Shown: positions 34,040 through 45,100 of the stretch, piece after piece | How positions within the stretch are numbered: the first letter of the stretch is position 1 | How the letters are laid out: each line of letters opens with the position of its first letter | From: Cryptomeria japonica | Taxonomy: Eukaryota > Streptophyta > Pinopsida > Cupressales > Cupressaceae | DNA length: 64,000 nucleotides | Direction of reading: 5' to 3' | NCBI RefSeq assembly: GCF_030272615.1 | Contig: NC_081413.1 | Span: 185,516,115-185,580,114, forward strand | The notes under the pieces: generated by a model | Database searches by the model: none | What the model was told of the DNA's origin: nothing | Seen by the model: only the letters and a program-made list of their open reading frames with translations | Position numbers and translations under genes: made by a program

Positions 34040-36135
34040 GTCACTTATGCAAATGCAATATTTTTGGAATTTTTCAAGGATAATATATGATATGCAACTA
34101 AATGCAAACTAGATAGATGAAACTGCAATCTATGGAAAGAATGCAACCTATGTTTTTGTTCTTTTTCAAGATTTTGACAAACTCATGAATGCAATTCTAA
34201 AAATGAGACCCTTAGAAAATTGAAATGATGTCTAGACCTCAAAGGACAAAAGGACAAAATGACAATGTCTCCCCTATATGCTTGGATACTAAGCTAGGTT
34301 TGACCAAAATGATAGTGATGACAAAAAGACAAAGGTTCGATAAGGTCTAGACTTCCTAACAATAACTTAGGGTTTTATCGAAGATTTGCTTTACTCAAGT
34401 ATGACAAAACCTAGTTTTGACACTATATGCAAAGGGACAATTACTATGCAAATGACCCTAATATGATATGATAATGACCTAAGCTTAATGAAGAGACCTA
34501 GGGTATGAAAATGTGACCTAATGTAATGAGGACAAGGATGCAAATGCAAATGTATTACAATGTCAAACTAAGACAAAACCTAAGGTTGAATTATGAAATG
34601 GCATTACTCTAATGCAAGAGGACACATGAAAATGGATGACCCTTATTGATATGCAAAGGAGTATGACCTAGGTGAAACCTAACCTTGGTAGTTGACAATG
34701 AATTTGCAAAATGCAAACCTAGGATGAACCTAAATCTAAGTGACATGAATGTTGAGACAAGATTTTGAAAAATGTTTGACAACCATATTTGAAGGTGTTT
34801 TGAACTTTGTTGAATGAAATACTCTTGTGTTTAACCTTGTTTTGAATCAATTTGTCTTGTTTTTGAAATGAGACACAACTCAACTTTTGACAAGTAAAGA
34901 AGACAAGATATTTTAACTTAGACTCAAGACAATCATGCTCATTCACACATTTCTTATGGTAGGTAAGGACAGTAGGTACTTGAGAGGTAGACTCATTATG
35001 AGATTCAAGGAGAATACATAGATGCTTGACCCCATGGGCTCCCCTCCATGACACTCACTTCTCAGGGCAGCCAAGCATCAGTCCCCATGGAAATCTCCCC
35101 ATGGCGAACTTAGTATCTCTTCCAAGTATTCGAACTCCTCCTTCTCAAGAAACTAGAAGGATTTTTGGCCTCTAAATACAAGGTGTTTAATAAGGATTTA
35201 TGTTAAGTGCTACTCCTTGGTGTCACGCAAGTGTGATTGAGACATAGGCCCACCAAGATAGCAAACAAATGTAGTCGCGCAAGCACAATTTAGACCATGA
35301 GGCCCTACTTAGATGCTGATATGAGAAAGAGTCCAAGGGTCATCACTTCCCAAGTAACTACAATTCCCACGTAACCCTTCCTTCAAAGATTTTGCCCATT
35401 AGGTATTTATTTATAGTGAGTTAGAATGCCAAGGTACTCTAGTTGTGCTCACTTTGGGTCATTCCCTTCTCACGATTGTCACTTGCTTGCAAAAGAAAGC
35501 AAATGGTTGGGAAGGCAGGCCCTCTAAAGGTAACAAACAATCCAAAACATGAGAATGGTATCAAAGATCTGGATTTCTAATCACCCTAAGAAGGATGAGA
35601 GCATACTCTCCTACTCCAATGTCAAACTCGACAAGAAAAGTAAACACATGTTCATTCCATCCTACTTAGCAAACATACTAGGTGCCTAATTGTGAATCAC
35701 AAACGCAAAGTTTGGTTGGAATATAAGGCAACCTGCAAAATCACTAAGTTAGAATTTTGATTTGTTTGGTCTTTGACTAGCGGACTTGCATAAGATTTGT
35801 TAGTAGTTTCATTTTTGTCTTCACCATGCATAATGCCAAGGTGCTGCACAGAGAATCAGTACCAAAGAAAACAAGAATACAAGAACAGAATGCAAAACAA
35901 AGTAATTTGCAAGTAAAAACACTAATTTTCACCTCTGTTTCTGGCCTTACACAGGCACAGAATGCCTTGACACAGGCGCTGAATGCCTTGACACAGGAGC
36001 AGATCCCTTGACACAGGCGCAGATCCCTCCTACATAGGTGCAAAAGTGCCCAGAAAGCCCTGAATTGCCCTATTTCTTGGATTTTTCACCCGCAAATAGC
36101 TCAAAAGGCACTCAAAACATGGTTAAATGATTAGA
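34040..36135 (-). other. Gypsy 5' leader
   Basis: 2.1 kb between primer binding site and gag ATG. Contains a 21-base tandem repeat (35945-36030). Otherwise no domain. Short ORFs at 34719-35054 and 35777-36043 (-) are preserved in the right arm but look non-coding. Long leaders are common in Tat elements. Confidence 0.75.
35945..36030 (-). repeat. 21-base tandem repeat in the Gypsy leader
   Basis: About four units of the type TGTGCCTGTGTCAAGGCATT on -. The right arm (51745-51805) has one unit fewer, seen as a 7-residue difference in the overlapping short ORF. Confidence 0.85.
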
Positions 36136-36153
36136 TTCACGTGGGGTTCACCA
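36136..36153 (-). other. Gypsy primer binding site
   Basis: On -: TGGTGAACCCCACGTGAA, 5 bases after the CTACA end of LTR A'. The right arm has TGGTGAACCCAACGTGAA (51618-51635). The motif begins TGG as expected for a tRNA 3' end; I do not assign the tRNA. Confidence 0.7.
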
Positions 36154-36158
36154 ATTAA

Positions 36159-37705
36159 TGTAGCTAGTGTACGTTAGGAAATAGGAAATCATCACAAGAC
36201 AAATATAAAAACTAATCATTAGTTCAATCACAAATGCATTCATTGCAATGATCTATCGTAAACAACACTCAATAGAGACATGAAATAAAAGCATTCAAAA
36301 GCAAAGATTATGCAAACCAAAGATGTGATTTGAATGCTCCTTCATGCGGCTCCATTGTTCTTCTTTCCTCTTCAAATGGTTTGGTTGTGGATCTCACCTA
36401 CAAGTGCACACACATAATTGAAAGCAAGTAGACAATATTATTGATCAAGATTACTAGAAATGTGATTGACTAGAAATTCGATAGTCTGATTACCAATTAG
36501 CTTTGATTGATGAAGATCATCCAATTTATAGAAGAATTGGAGAGATGACAAGATTAGCATGATTCAATTCAAATGGAAATTGCAAATCAATTATGTCAAT
36601 TATGACAAATTATGCACTTTCTATGCAAAATTTGTTGATTGATAATTTATGACAAATTATGACAACTTCTATGTCAAAATTGATTGATTGTCAATTATGA
36701 CAAATTTATGACAAATTGACATGTCATTTCCATGAATTTAGGAGAGAAATAGGAGGAAATTGAAATTAGGAATTAGAAAATTAAGAAATTAGAGAATTAA
36801 GAATTTAGGAATTAGGTAAATTAATTAATAATTTGTCATTTATTAATTAATTCACAAAGAGGAATAATTAGCCAATTAAATGAACATTTAATTGCAATGA
36901 GAAGACTTAGGATAAATAAGCAATTCATTAATCCTAAAGGAAGAAATGACACACACAAGGTTAAATGATTAAATCATGAAACCCTAGAAGATGAATTAGG
37001 TCTTGATGAAAGATAATTGACTCGATCATGATTTGATTTTGGATTGATAAATGACTAATGTGATAAATGATTTGATTGAGAAAATGTGCCAATTGACAAG
37101 GAACAATGACAAATTGATCCAAATTGACATATTTGAGACAGACAACGATCAATGACAAATCGATCGCAAAATGACAAGATCAAACAAGATGACAAGAGTT
37201 GATGATAAATAAATTGCAAAATGACAGGATTGAAAATGACCACGATCAATGACGAATTGATCACAAAATGACAAGATCGAACATGACAACGACCGATGAC
37301 AAATCGATCATTAAATGACAAGATTGAAGGATTGATGATAAATCGATCGCCAGATGACAAGATTGATAAGAGGACAACGATCAATGACAAATTGATCGCA
37401 AGATTGACAGGAGGACAAAACCCTAATTAGGATTGACGATGTCCAAAATGATGACAAATAAGCACGCACATTGATGCAATAGGATAAGATCGATTAAAAT
37501 CATGACTGGATAGTGTTGTCGACAAGACCAAATTTGAGAGCGAGATAAATGAAGAATGTAGAAGAATGAATCGATGTTCGCAAATGATAAAAACCAAGTA
37601 TGAATCATAGGAGAAATGTTAATGCGACGCAAAAACCTAAAATGAGGCAATGCGCAAATGTTAAAGTATGACTCCGCAAGCGTTGACCATTTTTAGGTGT
37701 CTACA
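36159..37705 (-). repeat. Gypsy LTR A', diverged LTR next to the primer binding site
   Basis: 1547 bases, TGTAGCTAGTG to TGTCTACA on +. Clearly related to LTR A over its whole length but much diverged. It keeps the TATA box (36521-36532), TGTAG/CTACA ends and the TAAAAATGG start motif, and has about six tandem ATGACAAATCGATCG-type units (37140-37410) where LTR A has two. It stands directly against LTR A. Confidence 0.88.
37140..37410 (-). repeat. Tandem repeat in LTR A' (upstream promoter part)
   Basis: About six imperfect units of 40-55 bases centred on ATGACAAATCGATCGC and AAATGACAAGAT. Each has a palindromic ATCGAT or CGATCG core. Their position upstream of the TATA box in sense orientation would suit an enhancer-like array. 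Confidence 0.75.
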
Positions 37706-39155
37706 GATAGGAATTTGGAAATCATCAAAGCAAGTATCAAATTAGACTAGCTCAATCACGAAAACTCAATTGCAATGATAAGAAAACCTACAAACATTCA
37801 ATAGAGATATGAAAATAAAACATTCAATTCAAACACAAACCATCACAAATGCGAATGTCTCTTCCATGATTCTCCATTGTCCTTCTTTCTCCTTCAAATT
37901 GCTTTGTTTTGTGGATCTCACCTACAAGTGCATAAGCATAATATGAAAGCAAGATTAACAAGACGGCAGCGTAAGAATACTAGAAGCGTGATTGATTCGG
38001 GGATCCTTGATTGAAGAAATTCATCCAATTTATAGACAAATTGGAGAGATGACAAGATTAGAATGAAGAGATTTGAAAGGAAATTTCAAATCAAGAATGA
38101 CAAATATGACAAATTATGACAAAATTGACACTTTCTATGCAAGATTGATTGATTGACAAATTATGACAAAATTGACAAAGTTGCTCTGCAAAATTGATTG
38201 ATTGACAAATTATGACAAATTATAACAAGATTGAAATGTCATTCCCATGAAATTAGGAGAAATATTAGAAAAATAGGAGAAAATAGAAAATTATATGAAT
38301 TAGAAATTAGGAAATTAGAATTTGATGAAAATTAGAAACTTAGGAATTAGGAGAAATTAGGTAAATTGGAAAATTAGGTAAATTAATTAATAATTTTTCA
38401 TTCATTAATTAATTCACAAAAAGAGGGAGGAATTAGTTAGCCAATTAAATAAATATTTAATTGTGACAAGAAGACTTGGGATAAATAAATAAATTATTTA
38501 ACCTAGAGGGAGAAATGACAAACAAGATTAAATGAATAAATCATGAAACTCTAGAAGATGAATTAGAAATGAAAGGACAACAATTAGGTCTTGACAAAAG
38601 ATAATTGATGCCAATTTGATTTGATCATGATTAACAAAGGACCAATGCTGATAAATGATTTGATGGATAAATGCGCCAATTGATGAGGAACAATGAAAAA
38701 TTGATCCAAATTGACATGATTAAGAAAGACGACGATCGATGACAAATCAATCGCCAAAATGACAAGATTGAAAAGAGAACAATGATCGATGACAAATCAA
38801 TCTTAAAACAATAAGATTGATAAGAGGACAAAACCCTAATTCCATCATCGATTAGGATTGATGATGTCCAAAATGAAATCAGAGTGATGATGTCAAAATA
38901 TGCCAAATGAGCACACACATTGATGCGATAGGATAAGATCGACCAAAATCATGACTGAAGATTATTACCGACAAGACCAAATTTGAAAGTGAGACAAATG
39001 AAGAATGCAGAAGAAGGACTCGATGCTCGCAAATGATAAAGACCAAGTGCGCAACATAGAAGAAATGTTAATGCGACGCAAAAACCCTAAAATAAGGCAA
39101 TGCGCAAATATTAAAGTATGACTCCGCAAGTGTTGACCATTTTTAGACGTCTACA
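37706..39155 (-). repeat. Gypsy LTR A, outer 5' copy
   Basis: Near-identical to 19764-21217 but lacks the first four bases (TGTA on +) at its junction with LTR A'. The outer end CTACA adjoins the target duplication CTACT, so this LTR, not A', is the pair of the 3' LTR. Confidence 0.92.
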
Positions 39156-39160
39156 CTACT

Positions 39161-39941
39161 CATTACAAAAGAGTCTCATTGACTAAAAAGAGGTTATAAC
39201 CACCTCAAGATAATTGTAGAACAATCCAAAATAATGAACTGCCAGAGATAGCATCTACCATGCCTAATTAGAGTCTCGGTTAAGCTCAATATCGAAGGTC
39301 TTTGACCTCTTCCTTAAAACCAATTTGATCACCTATGATCGACCAAATCTCCTTCGCATATGATATTGCATTCCATAACCATTAAACACTTATTTCATTC
39401 CTATATCATCCCATTCCATACCATGATCTACAATGAGATCTTACATCATTTATACAAACCCTAAGGCCTAAACCAATTAGGTCGGCCATCTAAAGATATT
39501 ACAATAAGATTATTACATCCATCCATATTACAATGATATGCCATGTCGTCTTAAGACCAAAATAACAATAACCAATCCATAAATCATCCTGGTAATATGT
39601 AGAGAACACGTTAACATGATACCAGTCCATAACCTAGATAGGTACCGTACCTAATCTGGGTCCACCACTCCAAAGCAATGTCTTCAATTAATTGAGGCAT
39701 GATCAAGGATCATCTTCTATATCCTTAATTCTATCTAGAAGCCACACCAACACCACTTAGCATTTTGTCAAGGTTTCTTAGTGAAAGCTCTGTCGGTTAA
39801 ACCTTAAACCCATACCGGTAACACAAGATCTTCTACTAGTAACCAAAACCTATCTATCAATAACCAACCATAACAGATAGTATTAACATCAATGACAAAA
39901 AATGAATGCAACACATACTCAATTCATCCATATTGCCAACA
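39161..39941 (-). repeat. Copia-B 5' LTR, second segment
   Basis: Continues from 19763 (CATTACAAAAGAGTCTCATT matches 8929-8948). Contains the unoccupied counterpart of the Copia-1 target (39336-39340). Ends TATTGCCAACA at 39941, next to AGTAT. Confidence 0.92.
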
Positions 39942-40387
39942 AGTATCTCTATCTAAAACTATGCTCTTAGGTAATCCATACAACCTTACCACTTCCTTGA
40001 AAAATAGGTCTGCTACATGCAATGCATCTAATGTCTTCTTACAAGGTATGAAATGAGCCATCTTCAAGAATATATCCACTAGCACAAATATAGAATCATT
40101 CTCTCTCAGTGTCTTAGGAAATCCAAGTACAAAGTCCATGCTTATATCCTCCCAAGGTCTTACCAGTACTGTCAAAGGTTTATACAATCCCACATTCTGA
40201 CTACTACCCTTTGAAACTTGACAAAATCTACAACTCTGCACATATCTCTTAACATCCTTATGAATCTAGGGCCAAAATTACTTCTCACTCACCAATGCTA
40301 CTATTTTGTCAATGCCAAAATGTCCAGTTAGTCCTCCACCATGTTTCTCCTTTATTAGATTCTCCCTCATAGAACTCTTAGGTATGC
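39942..40387 (-). pseudogene. Gypsy integrase, N-terminal half (outermost element)
   Basis: On - from 40387: MRENLIKEKHGGGLTGHFG and CRFCQVSKG form the H2C2 zinc finger, then [10 protein letters not shown] (first catalytic Asp), [17 protein letters not shown] and a second-Asp region at SIVLDRD. At 39946 it is cut by Copia-B, and the rest is at 8090-8582. Stops occur at EK*FWP*IH (about 40290-40270). Upstream on - it is cut at 40387 by the LTR of Copia-C. The sequence resembles chromovirus-like integrases and differs from the Tat-type elements. Confidence 0.9.
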
Positions 40388-41054
40388 TATTGGCATTTTG
40401 GTATGGTTTTTGTCATTGATGTCAACACCTACTAAATACACCTACTTTGAAGATCCAATAACATTCACCGGCAAACATTAAACTGTGCAACAATTACCGG
40501 TATATGATTAACCGGCAGGATATAAAGTTCACCGGTACCTGGAATGACATGGAAGACACTTGGTAATGTTGAAAACATCATGTGGACACTTTATTTTGAA
40601 GTAATAATCATTGGTATATTCATATTTTCTTATTTTCTTTTACCAACAAATAGGTCCAAGTTATCTAGGGTTACACCAGCAGGTCTATCTTTTCCAGATC
40701 AGCATGGCACACTATGGAGATGATTTATTATTGTTGTAAATGCATTAAGCCGACATGATTAATCGATTATTGCATCGGATACAATATTATTTGTAAAATA
40801 TTTTTATTGTAATATCTTGTAGAGCCGACCTACTAAAATTGGTCTTAGGGTATAAATGTAAGATCTTATTTGTAAGATCAAGTGTGGAATGCGAAAAAAG
40901 ATACAAGTGAAAGTATATGCAAGATAAAGCAAAGGCATACACGAAGACATCATTTGAAGGTGAAGTTAGGTTTTTGTAGAAGCATATCAGCATTACATTG
41001 GTACTGAATTCAGCATATGAAGATGCAATTTTGTGCAGTACATTCTTATTGGAT
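40388..41054 (+). repeat. Copia-C LTR, partial, ending at the gap
   Basis: Begins TATTGGCATTTTGGTATGG after GGTATGC and matches the reverse complement of 46717-47383. About 390 bases of the LTR are missing at the gap. A TATA-like word TATAAATG lies at 40851-40858 in sense orientation. No Copia-C coding region follows in this orientation. Confidence 0.92.
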
Positions 41055-41554
41055 NNNNNNNNNNNNNNNNNNNNNNNNNNNNNNNNNNNNNNNNNNNNNN
41101 NNNNNNNNNNNNNNNNNNNNNNNNNNNNNNNNNNNNNNNNNNNNNNNNNNNNNNNNNNNNNNNNNNNNNNNNNNNNNNNNNNNNNNNNNNNNNNNNNNNN
41201 NNNNNNNNNNNNNNNNNNNNNNNNNNNNNNNNNNNNNNNNNNNNNNNNNNNNNNNNNNNNNNNNNNNNNNNNNNNNNNNNNNNNNNNNNNNNNNNNNNNN
41301 NNNNNNNNNNNNNNNNNNNNNNNNNNNNNNNNNNNNNNNNNNNNNNNNNNNNNNNNNNNNNNNNNNNNNNNNNNNNNNNNNNNNNNNNNNNNNNNNNNNN
41401 NNNNNNNNNNNNNNNNNNNNNNNNNNNNNNNNNNNNNNNNNNNNNNNNNNNNNNNNNNNNNNNNNNNNNNNNNNNNNNNNNNNNNNNNNNNNNNNNNNNN
41501 NNNNNNNNNNNNNNNNNNNNNNNNNNNNNNNNNNNNNNNNNNNNNNNNNNNNNN
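41055..41554. other. Assembly gap, 500 N
   Basis: Exactly 500 unknown bases between two pieces of Copia-C LTR in opposite orientation: + on the left, - on the right. The junction of the inverted repeat is therefore not sequenced. Confidence 0.98.
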
Positions 41555-41814
41555 TACCAGTAAAATCAAATAAGAAAATATGAATATACCAATGATTATT
41601 ACTTCAAAATAAAGTGTCCACATGATGTTTTCAACATTACCAAGTGTCTTCCATGTCATTCCAGGTACCGATGAACATTATGTCCTGCGGGTTAATCATA
41701 TATCGGTAATTGTTGCATAGTTTATTGTTGGCCGATGAATGTTGCTGGATCTTCAAAGTAGGTGTATTTAGTAGGTGTTGACATCAATGACAAAACCATA
41801 CCAAAATACCAACA
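41555..41814 (-). repeat. Copia-C 3' LTR, partial
   Basis: Direct-repeat partner of 47108-47383 with a fair number of substitutions (for example GTTAATCATATATCGG against GTTAATCATATACCGG). On - it starts TGTTGGTATTTTGG, keeping the TG that has become TA in the 5' LTR. Confidence 0.92.
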
Positions 41815-41826
41815 ATCTCCCCCTTT
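41815..41826 (-). other. Copia-C polypurine tract
   Basis: AAAGGGGGAGAT on -, directly before the 3' LTR; identical to the tract of Copia-1. A second copy, AAAGGGGGAGAG, lies about 130 bases upstream (41948-41959). Confidence 0.85.
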
Positions 41827-42115
41827 GGCATTGATGGCAACACAAGATGGAAAAACCATCAAAGTGCCAAAAAAAAACAACAATCTTCATTTCTCTCCTA
41901 TAATCTCTTTTTCTTACCAAAAAGATAATGTTTTTCCATAGATCTCTCTCCCCCTTTGACATCAAATGCCAAAGTCACAAAAGGTCAAGTTCATACAAAA
42001 TACCAACCAATTCAATATACCAACTACTCCTCCTGAGAAGTAGCTTCCTCATCAAAATACCGGAATAAAAGATTTGCCTATTTAATTCTGTCGGTTGATG
42101 ACAATCATCAACTGT
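41827..42115 (-). other. Copia-C sequence between RNase H and polypurine tract
   Basis: AT-rich, with the second polypurine-like tract at 41948-41959. No ORF with support. Confidence 0.6.
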
Positions 42116-45100
42116 CTAAGTCTCTACCGGTGGTGGTATGACTCTGAGCTGATCTCTGAGATACTCAAAAGTTTCCTTAGGAAAAGGTTTTGTGAAAATA
42201 TCTACAAGTTGTTCTTTAGTATTCACATAAACCAATTTTATCTCTTTTTCTTCAACTTTTTCCCTTAGAAAATTTAGTTTGATAGAAACATGTTTTGTTT
42301 TAGAATGTAATACCGGATTTTTAGATATATCAATTGCTGCAGTGTTATCACAGTATATAGTAATAGGTTCCTTGCATTTTACTTTTATGTCTTTTAACAT
42401 TTGCTTAAGCCAAAGTACCTGTGTATAGTTTGTTGCTGCTGCAACATATTCTGATTCTGCTGTTGATAAAGATGTACAACTTTGTTTCTTACTTAACCAA
42501 GAAACTAATCTCTTTCCAAGAAAGAATGCTCCTCCAGTGGTGTTTTTTCTAGCATCCACATCTCCTGCCCAATTTACATCTGTGTATGCATATAGATCAA
42601 AATTTTCATCTTTAGGATACCATAATCCAAGATTTGCTATGCCTTGTAAGTACCGAAAAATCCTTTTTACTGCTGATTCATGATTTTCCCTAAGATTACT
42701 CTAAAATCTAGAAACTATACATACTGCATTCATAATATCAGGTCTGGTTTGTGTCAAATATAGTAAACCTCCTATCATAGATTTGTATCTAGTTGGATTA
42801 AGAGGTGTAGATTCATCCCTTTGAGATAATTTGTCATTTGTAGTCATAGGTGTGCTTACCGGTTTAGAGTTCTCCACCCAAATTTCTTTAGTAGTTCTTT
42901 CAAGTACTTAGATTGACTCAAAAATATACCTTTATCAGTCTGTAAGATCTGCAATCCTAAAAAGAATTTTATTTCTCCAATCATAGACATTTCAAATTCT
43001 TGCTGCATTTCAAGAGAAAAATCTTTACATAATTCATCTTCTCCTCCAAAGATTATATCATCAACAAATACTTCAATAATCAAGATGTCATCATTAGTTA
43101 CTTTGTAATATAAATTGCTATCTGCATTTCCTTTAGTAAAACCAATCTTTAAAAGATACTTATCCAATCTTGCATACCAAGCTCTTGGGGCTTGTTTTAA
43201 TCCATATAGAGCTTTTCTTAATCTACAAACCATATCATTGTTATCTATCAAGGAAAATCCATCAGGTTGTTCAATATAGACTTCCTCTTCAAGATCTCCA
43301 TTCAAAAATGCACATTTAATATCCATTTGATAAACTTTGTAATCCTTGTGAGCTGCAAAAGCCAAGAATAATCTAACTGCCTCAATTCTGGCTACCGGTG
43401 CAAAGGTTTCATTGTAATCAACTCCTTCTTTCTGAGAATATCCCTTACACACTAGTCTTGCTTTATTTCTAACAACCTTACCATCTTCATTAAGTTTGTT
43501 TCTAAATACCCATTTGGTTCCAATTACATTTTTATTTTTAGGCCAGGGAACTAATGTCCAAGTATTATTTTTCTCAATTTGTCCTAATTCTTCTTCCATA
43601 GCTTTAATCCAAAATTTATCTTCACATGCCTCATTGATAGATAATGGTTCAATTTGAGAAATAAGACATACCTCTTCATTTGCCAATCTTCCTCTTGTCA
43701 TGACTCCTTTAAATTTGCTTCCAATTATCTGATCTTTAGAATGATTCCGTTTTACATACCAGGGTGTCTTAGTCTATTGTTGTTCTTCAATTACTATGGA
43801 ATCCTCTGATGATACCGGAGTAATTGGATCATCATTCTGTACCAGTGGATTTATTGTAGGTCCATTTGTCATAATTTCTATTTTCGGTTCAAAGTCTATA
43901 TACCTTGAAGTTCCTCTGAATAGTTCATCAATCTTTACATTTGTACTCTCAATAATTTTCTGTAATCTTTTATTAAAACATCTATATGCCTTGCTCTTAG
44001 ATGAATAACCAAGAAATATTCCTTCATCACTTATAGGATCAAACTTGCCAATATACTCATCTCTTCTAATATAACATTTACTTCCAAAAATTCTGAAGTA
44101 CTTAAGAGTAGGAATATTACCAAACCATAGTTCATGAGGGGTCTTACCGGTTTCACCTTTGATGTGAACTTTGTTGAATGTATAGATAGTAGTGCTTACT
44201 GCCTCTCTTTAGTACACATGTGGTAGATTTGCCTCTGATAACATACTTCTTGCTACATCCAAAATAGTTCTATTTTTTCTTTCAACAACTCCATTCTATT
44301 GTGGTGTCTGAGGTGCTGATAACTATCTTTTGATTCCATTTACTTCACAGAATGTGTTTAAATCTTTAGATGTGAATTCTCCTCCTTGATCGTATCTTAA
44401 GCATTTAATTTTCTTACCAGTTTCATTTTCAACCATTGCTTTGAATAGTTTGAACTTCCCAAGTGCTTCTGATTTTTCTCTGAGAAAAGTAACCCAACAC
44501 ATTCTAGAATAATCATCAATAATTAGCATGAAATATCTATCACCTTGTAAGCTTTTAGTTCTAGTTGGACCACATAAATCAGTGTGAATTAAATCAAGGA
44601 CATTATTGAATTTTTCTAGAATACTTTTGAAACTAGCTCTAACTTGTTTTCCAAATTGACATTCCTTGCAAATTGTATTATGAGGTTTCACAATTTTAAG
44701 TAGATCTCTAACTGCCTTAGAAGTACTGATTTTTACCATGCAATCAAAATTTACATGACATAGTCTTTTATGCCATAGCCAACTTTCATCTATATGTGCA
44801 ATTAAGCATGCCTTTTCATTGTTATTCAAATGAAAGATATTACCTCTAGTCTGATTACCAGTTGCAATTTCCAAACCAGTTCTATTCATGATTTTGCATT
44901 TTCCATTTTTAAATTGTAATTGAAAACCTCTCTCAACTAATTGACCAACACTTAAAAGAATATGTTTTAATCCTTCAACATAGTAGACATTGTCAGTGTT
45001 ATGTTTACCATCAAGAGATATTGAACCCTTACCTTTGATTGAACAGGCTTTGTCATCTCTAAATATTACTAAACCTCCATTGTATTCTTGAAAGTTCAAG

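Larger units (their letters stand above)
19764..39155 (-). mobile_element. Giant Tat-type Ty3/Gypsy element with antisense PMD gene and tandem 5' LTRs
   Basis: 19392 bases with a perfect target duplication CTACT (19759-19763 and 39156-39160). Order on -: LTR A (39155-37706), a second, diverged LTR A' (37705-36159), primer binding site, 2.1-kb leader, gag-pol (34039-25706), 3' region with an antisense PMD pseudogene (22030-23740), polypurine tract, LTR A (21217-19764). Two RNase H domains (a Ty3-type one and an archaeal-type one) and the YCEYHQSKGH zinc motif place it in the Tat group, known for very long elements with extra ORFs. It has about 20 stops and at least two frameshifts. A second copy lies inverted at 48616-64000. 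Confidence 0.92.
8583..39941 (-). mobile_element. Copia-B, LTR retrotransposon split by two later insertions
   Basis: LTRs begin TGTTAGGATAAC on + (8583 and 19435) and end ATTG(C/T)CA(A/T)CA (17311 and 39941). Flanking 5-bp target duplications are AATAT (8578-8582) and AGTAT (39942-39946), one mismatch. Its own length without insertions is about 4.3 kb: 3' LTR about 1061 bases, internal about 2.1 kb, 5' LTR about 1110 bases. Copia-1 sits inside the 3' LTR and the 19.4-kb Gypsy element inside the 5' LTR. The host site is a Gypsy integrase gene. The LTRs differ by many substitutions and an indel of about 50 bases (39628-39690 has no counterpart near 17065), so it is older than the elements within it. 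Confidence 0.9.
23757..41054 (+). repeat. Left arm of the 17.3-kb inverted repeat
   Basis: Reverse complement of 46717-64000 (sum of paired coordinates 87766 through the gag-pol part). Covers the Gypsy element from the end of the PMD gene through its tandem 5' LTRs, Copia-B LTR, integrase fragment and part of the Copia-C LTR. Its end coincides with a 500-N gap. The inner end of the match at 23757 is set only by the window end. Confidence 0.95.

Noticed and set aside
37140-37410. CRISPR-like array
   Set aside because: Units vary in length and sequence, spacers are not unique and the context is a plant LTR.
36159-39155. Tandem LTRs as two independent solo LTRs
   Set aside because: The outer LTR pairs with the 3' LTR under one perfect target duplication, and the inner one is placed at the primer binding site with no sign of its own duplication.
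39924-40241. A complete small integrase-like gene of 105 codons
   Set aside because: It is the N-terminal half of a Gypsy integrase; its last residues (CWQYG) are read from the Copia-B LTR.
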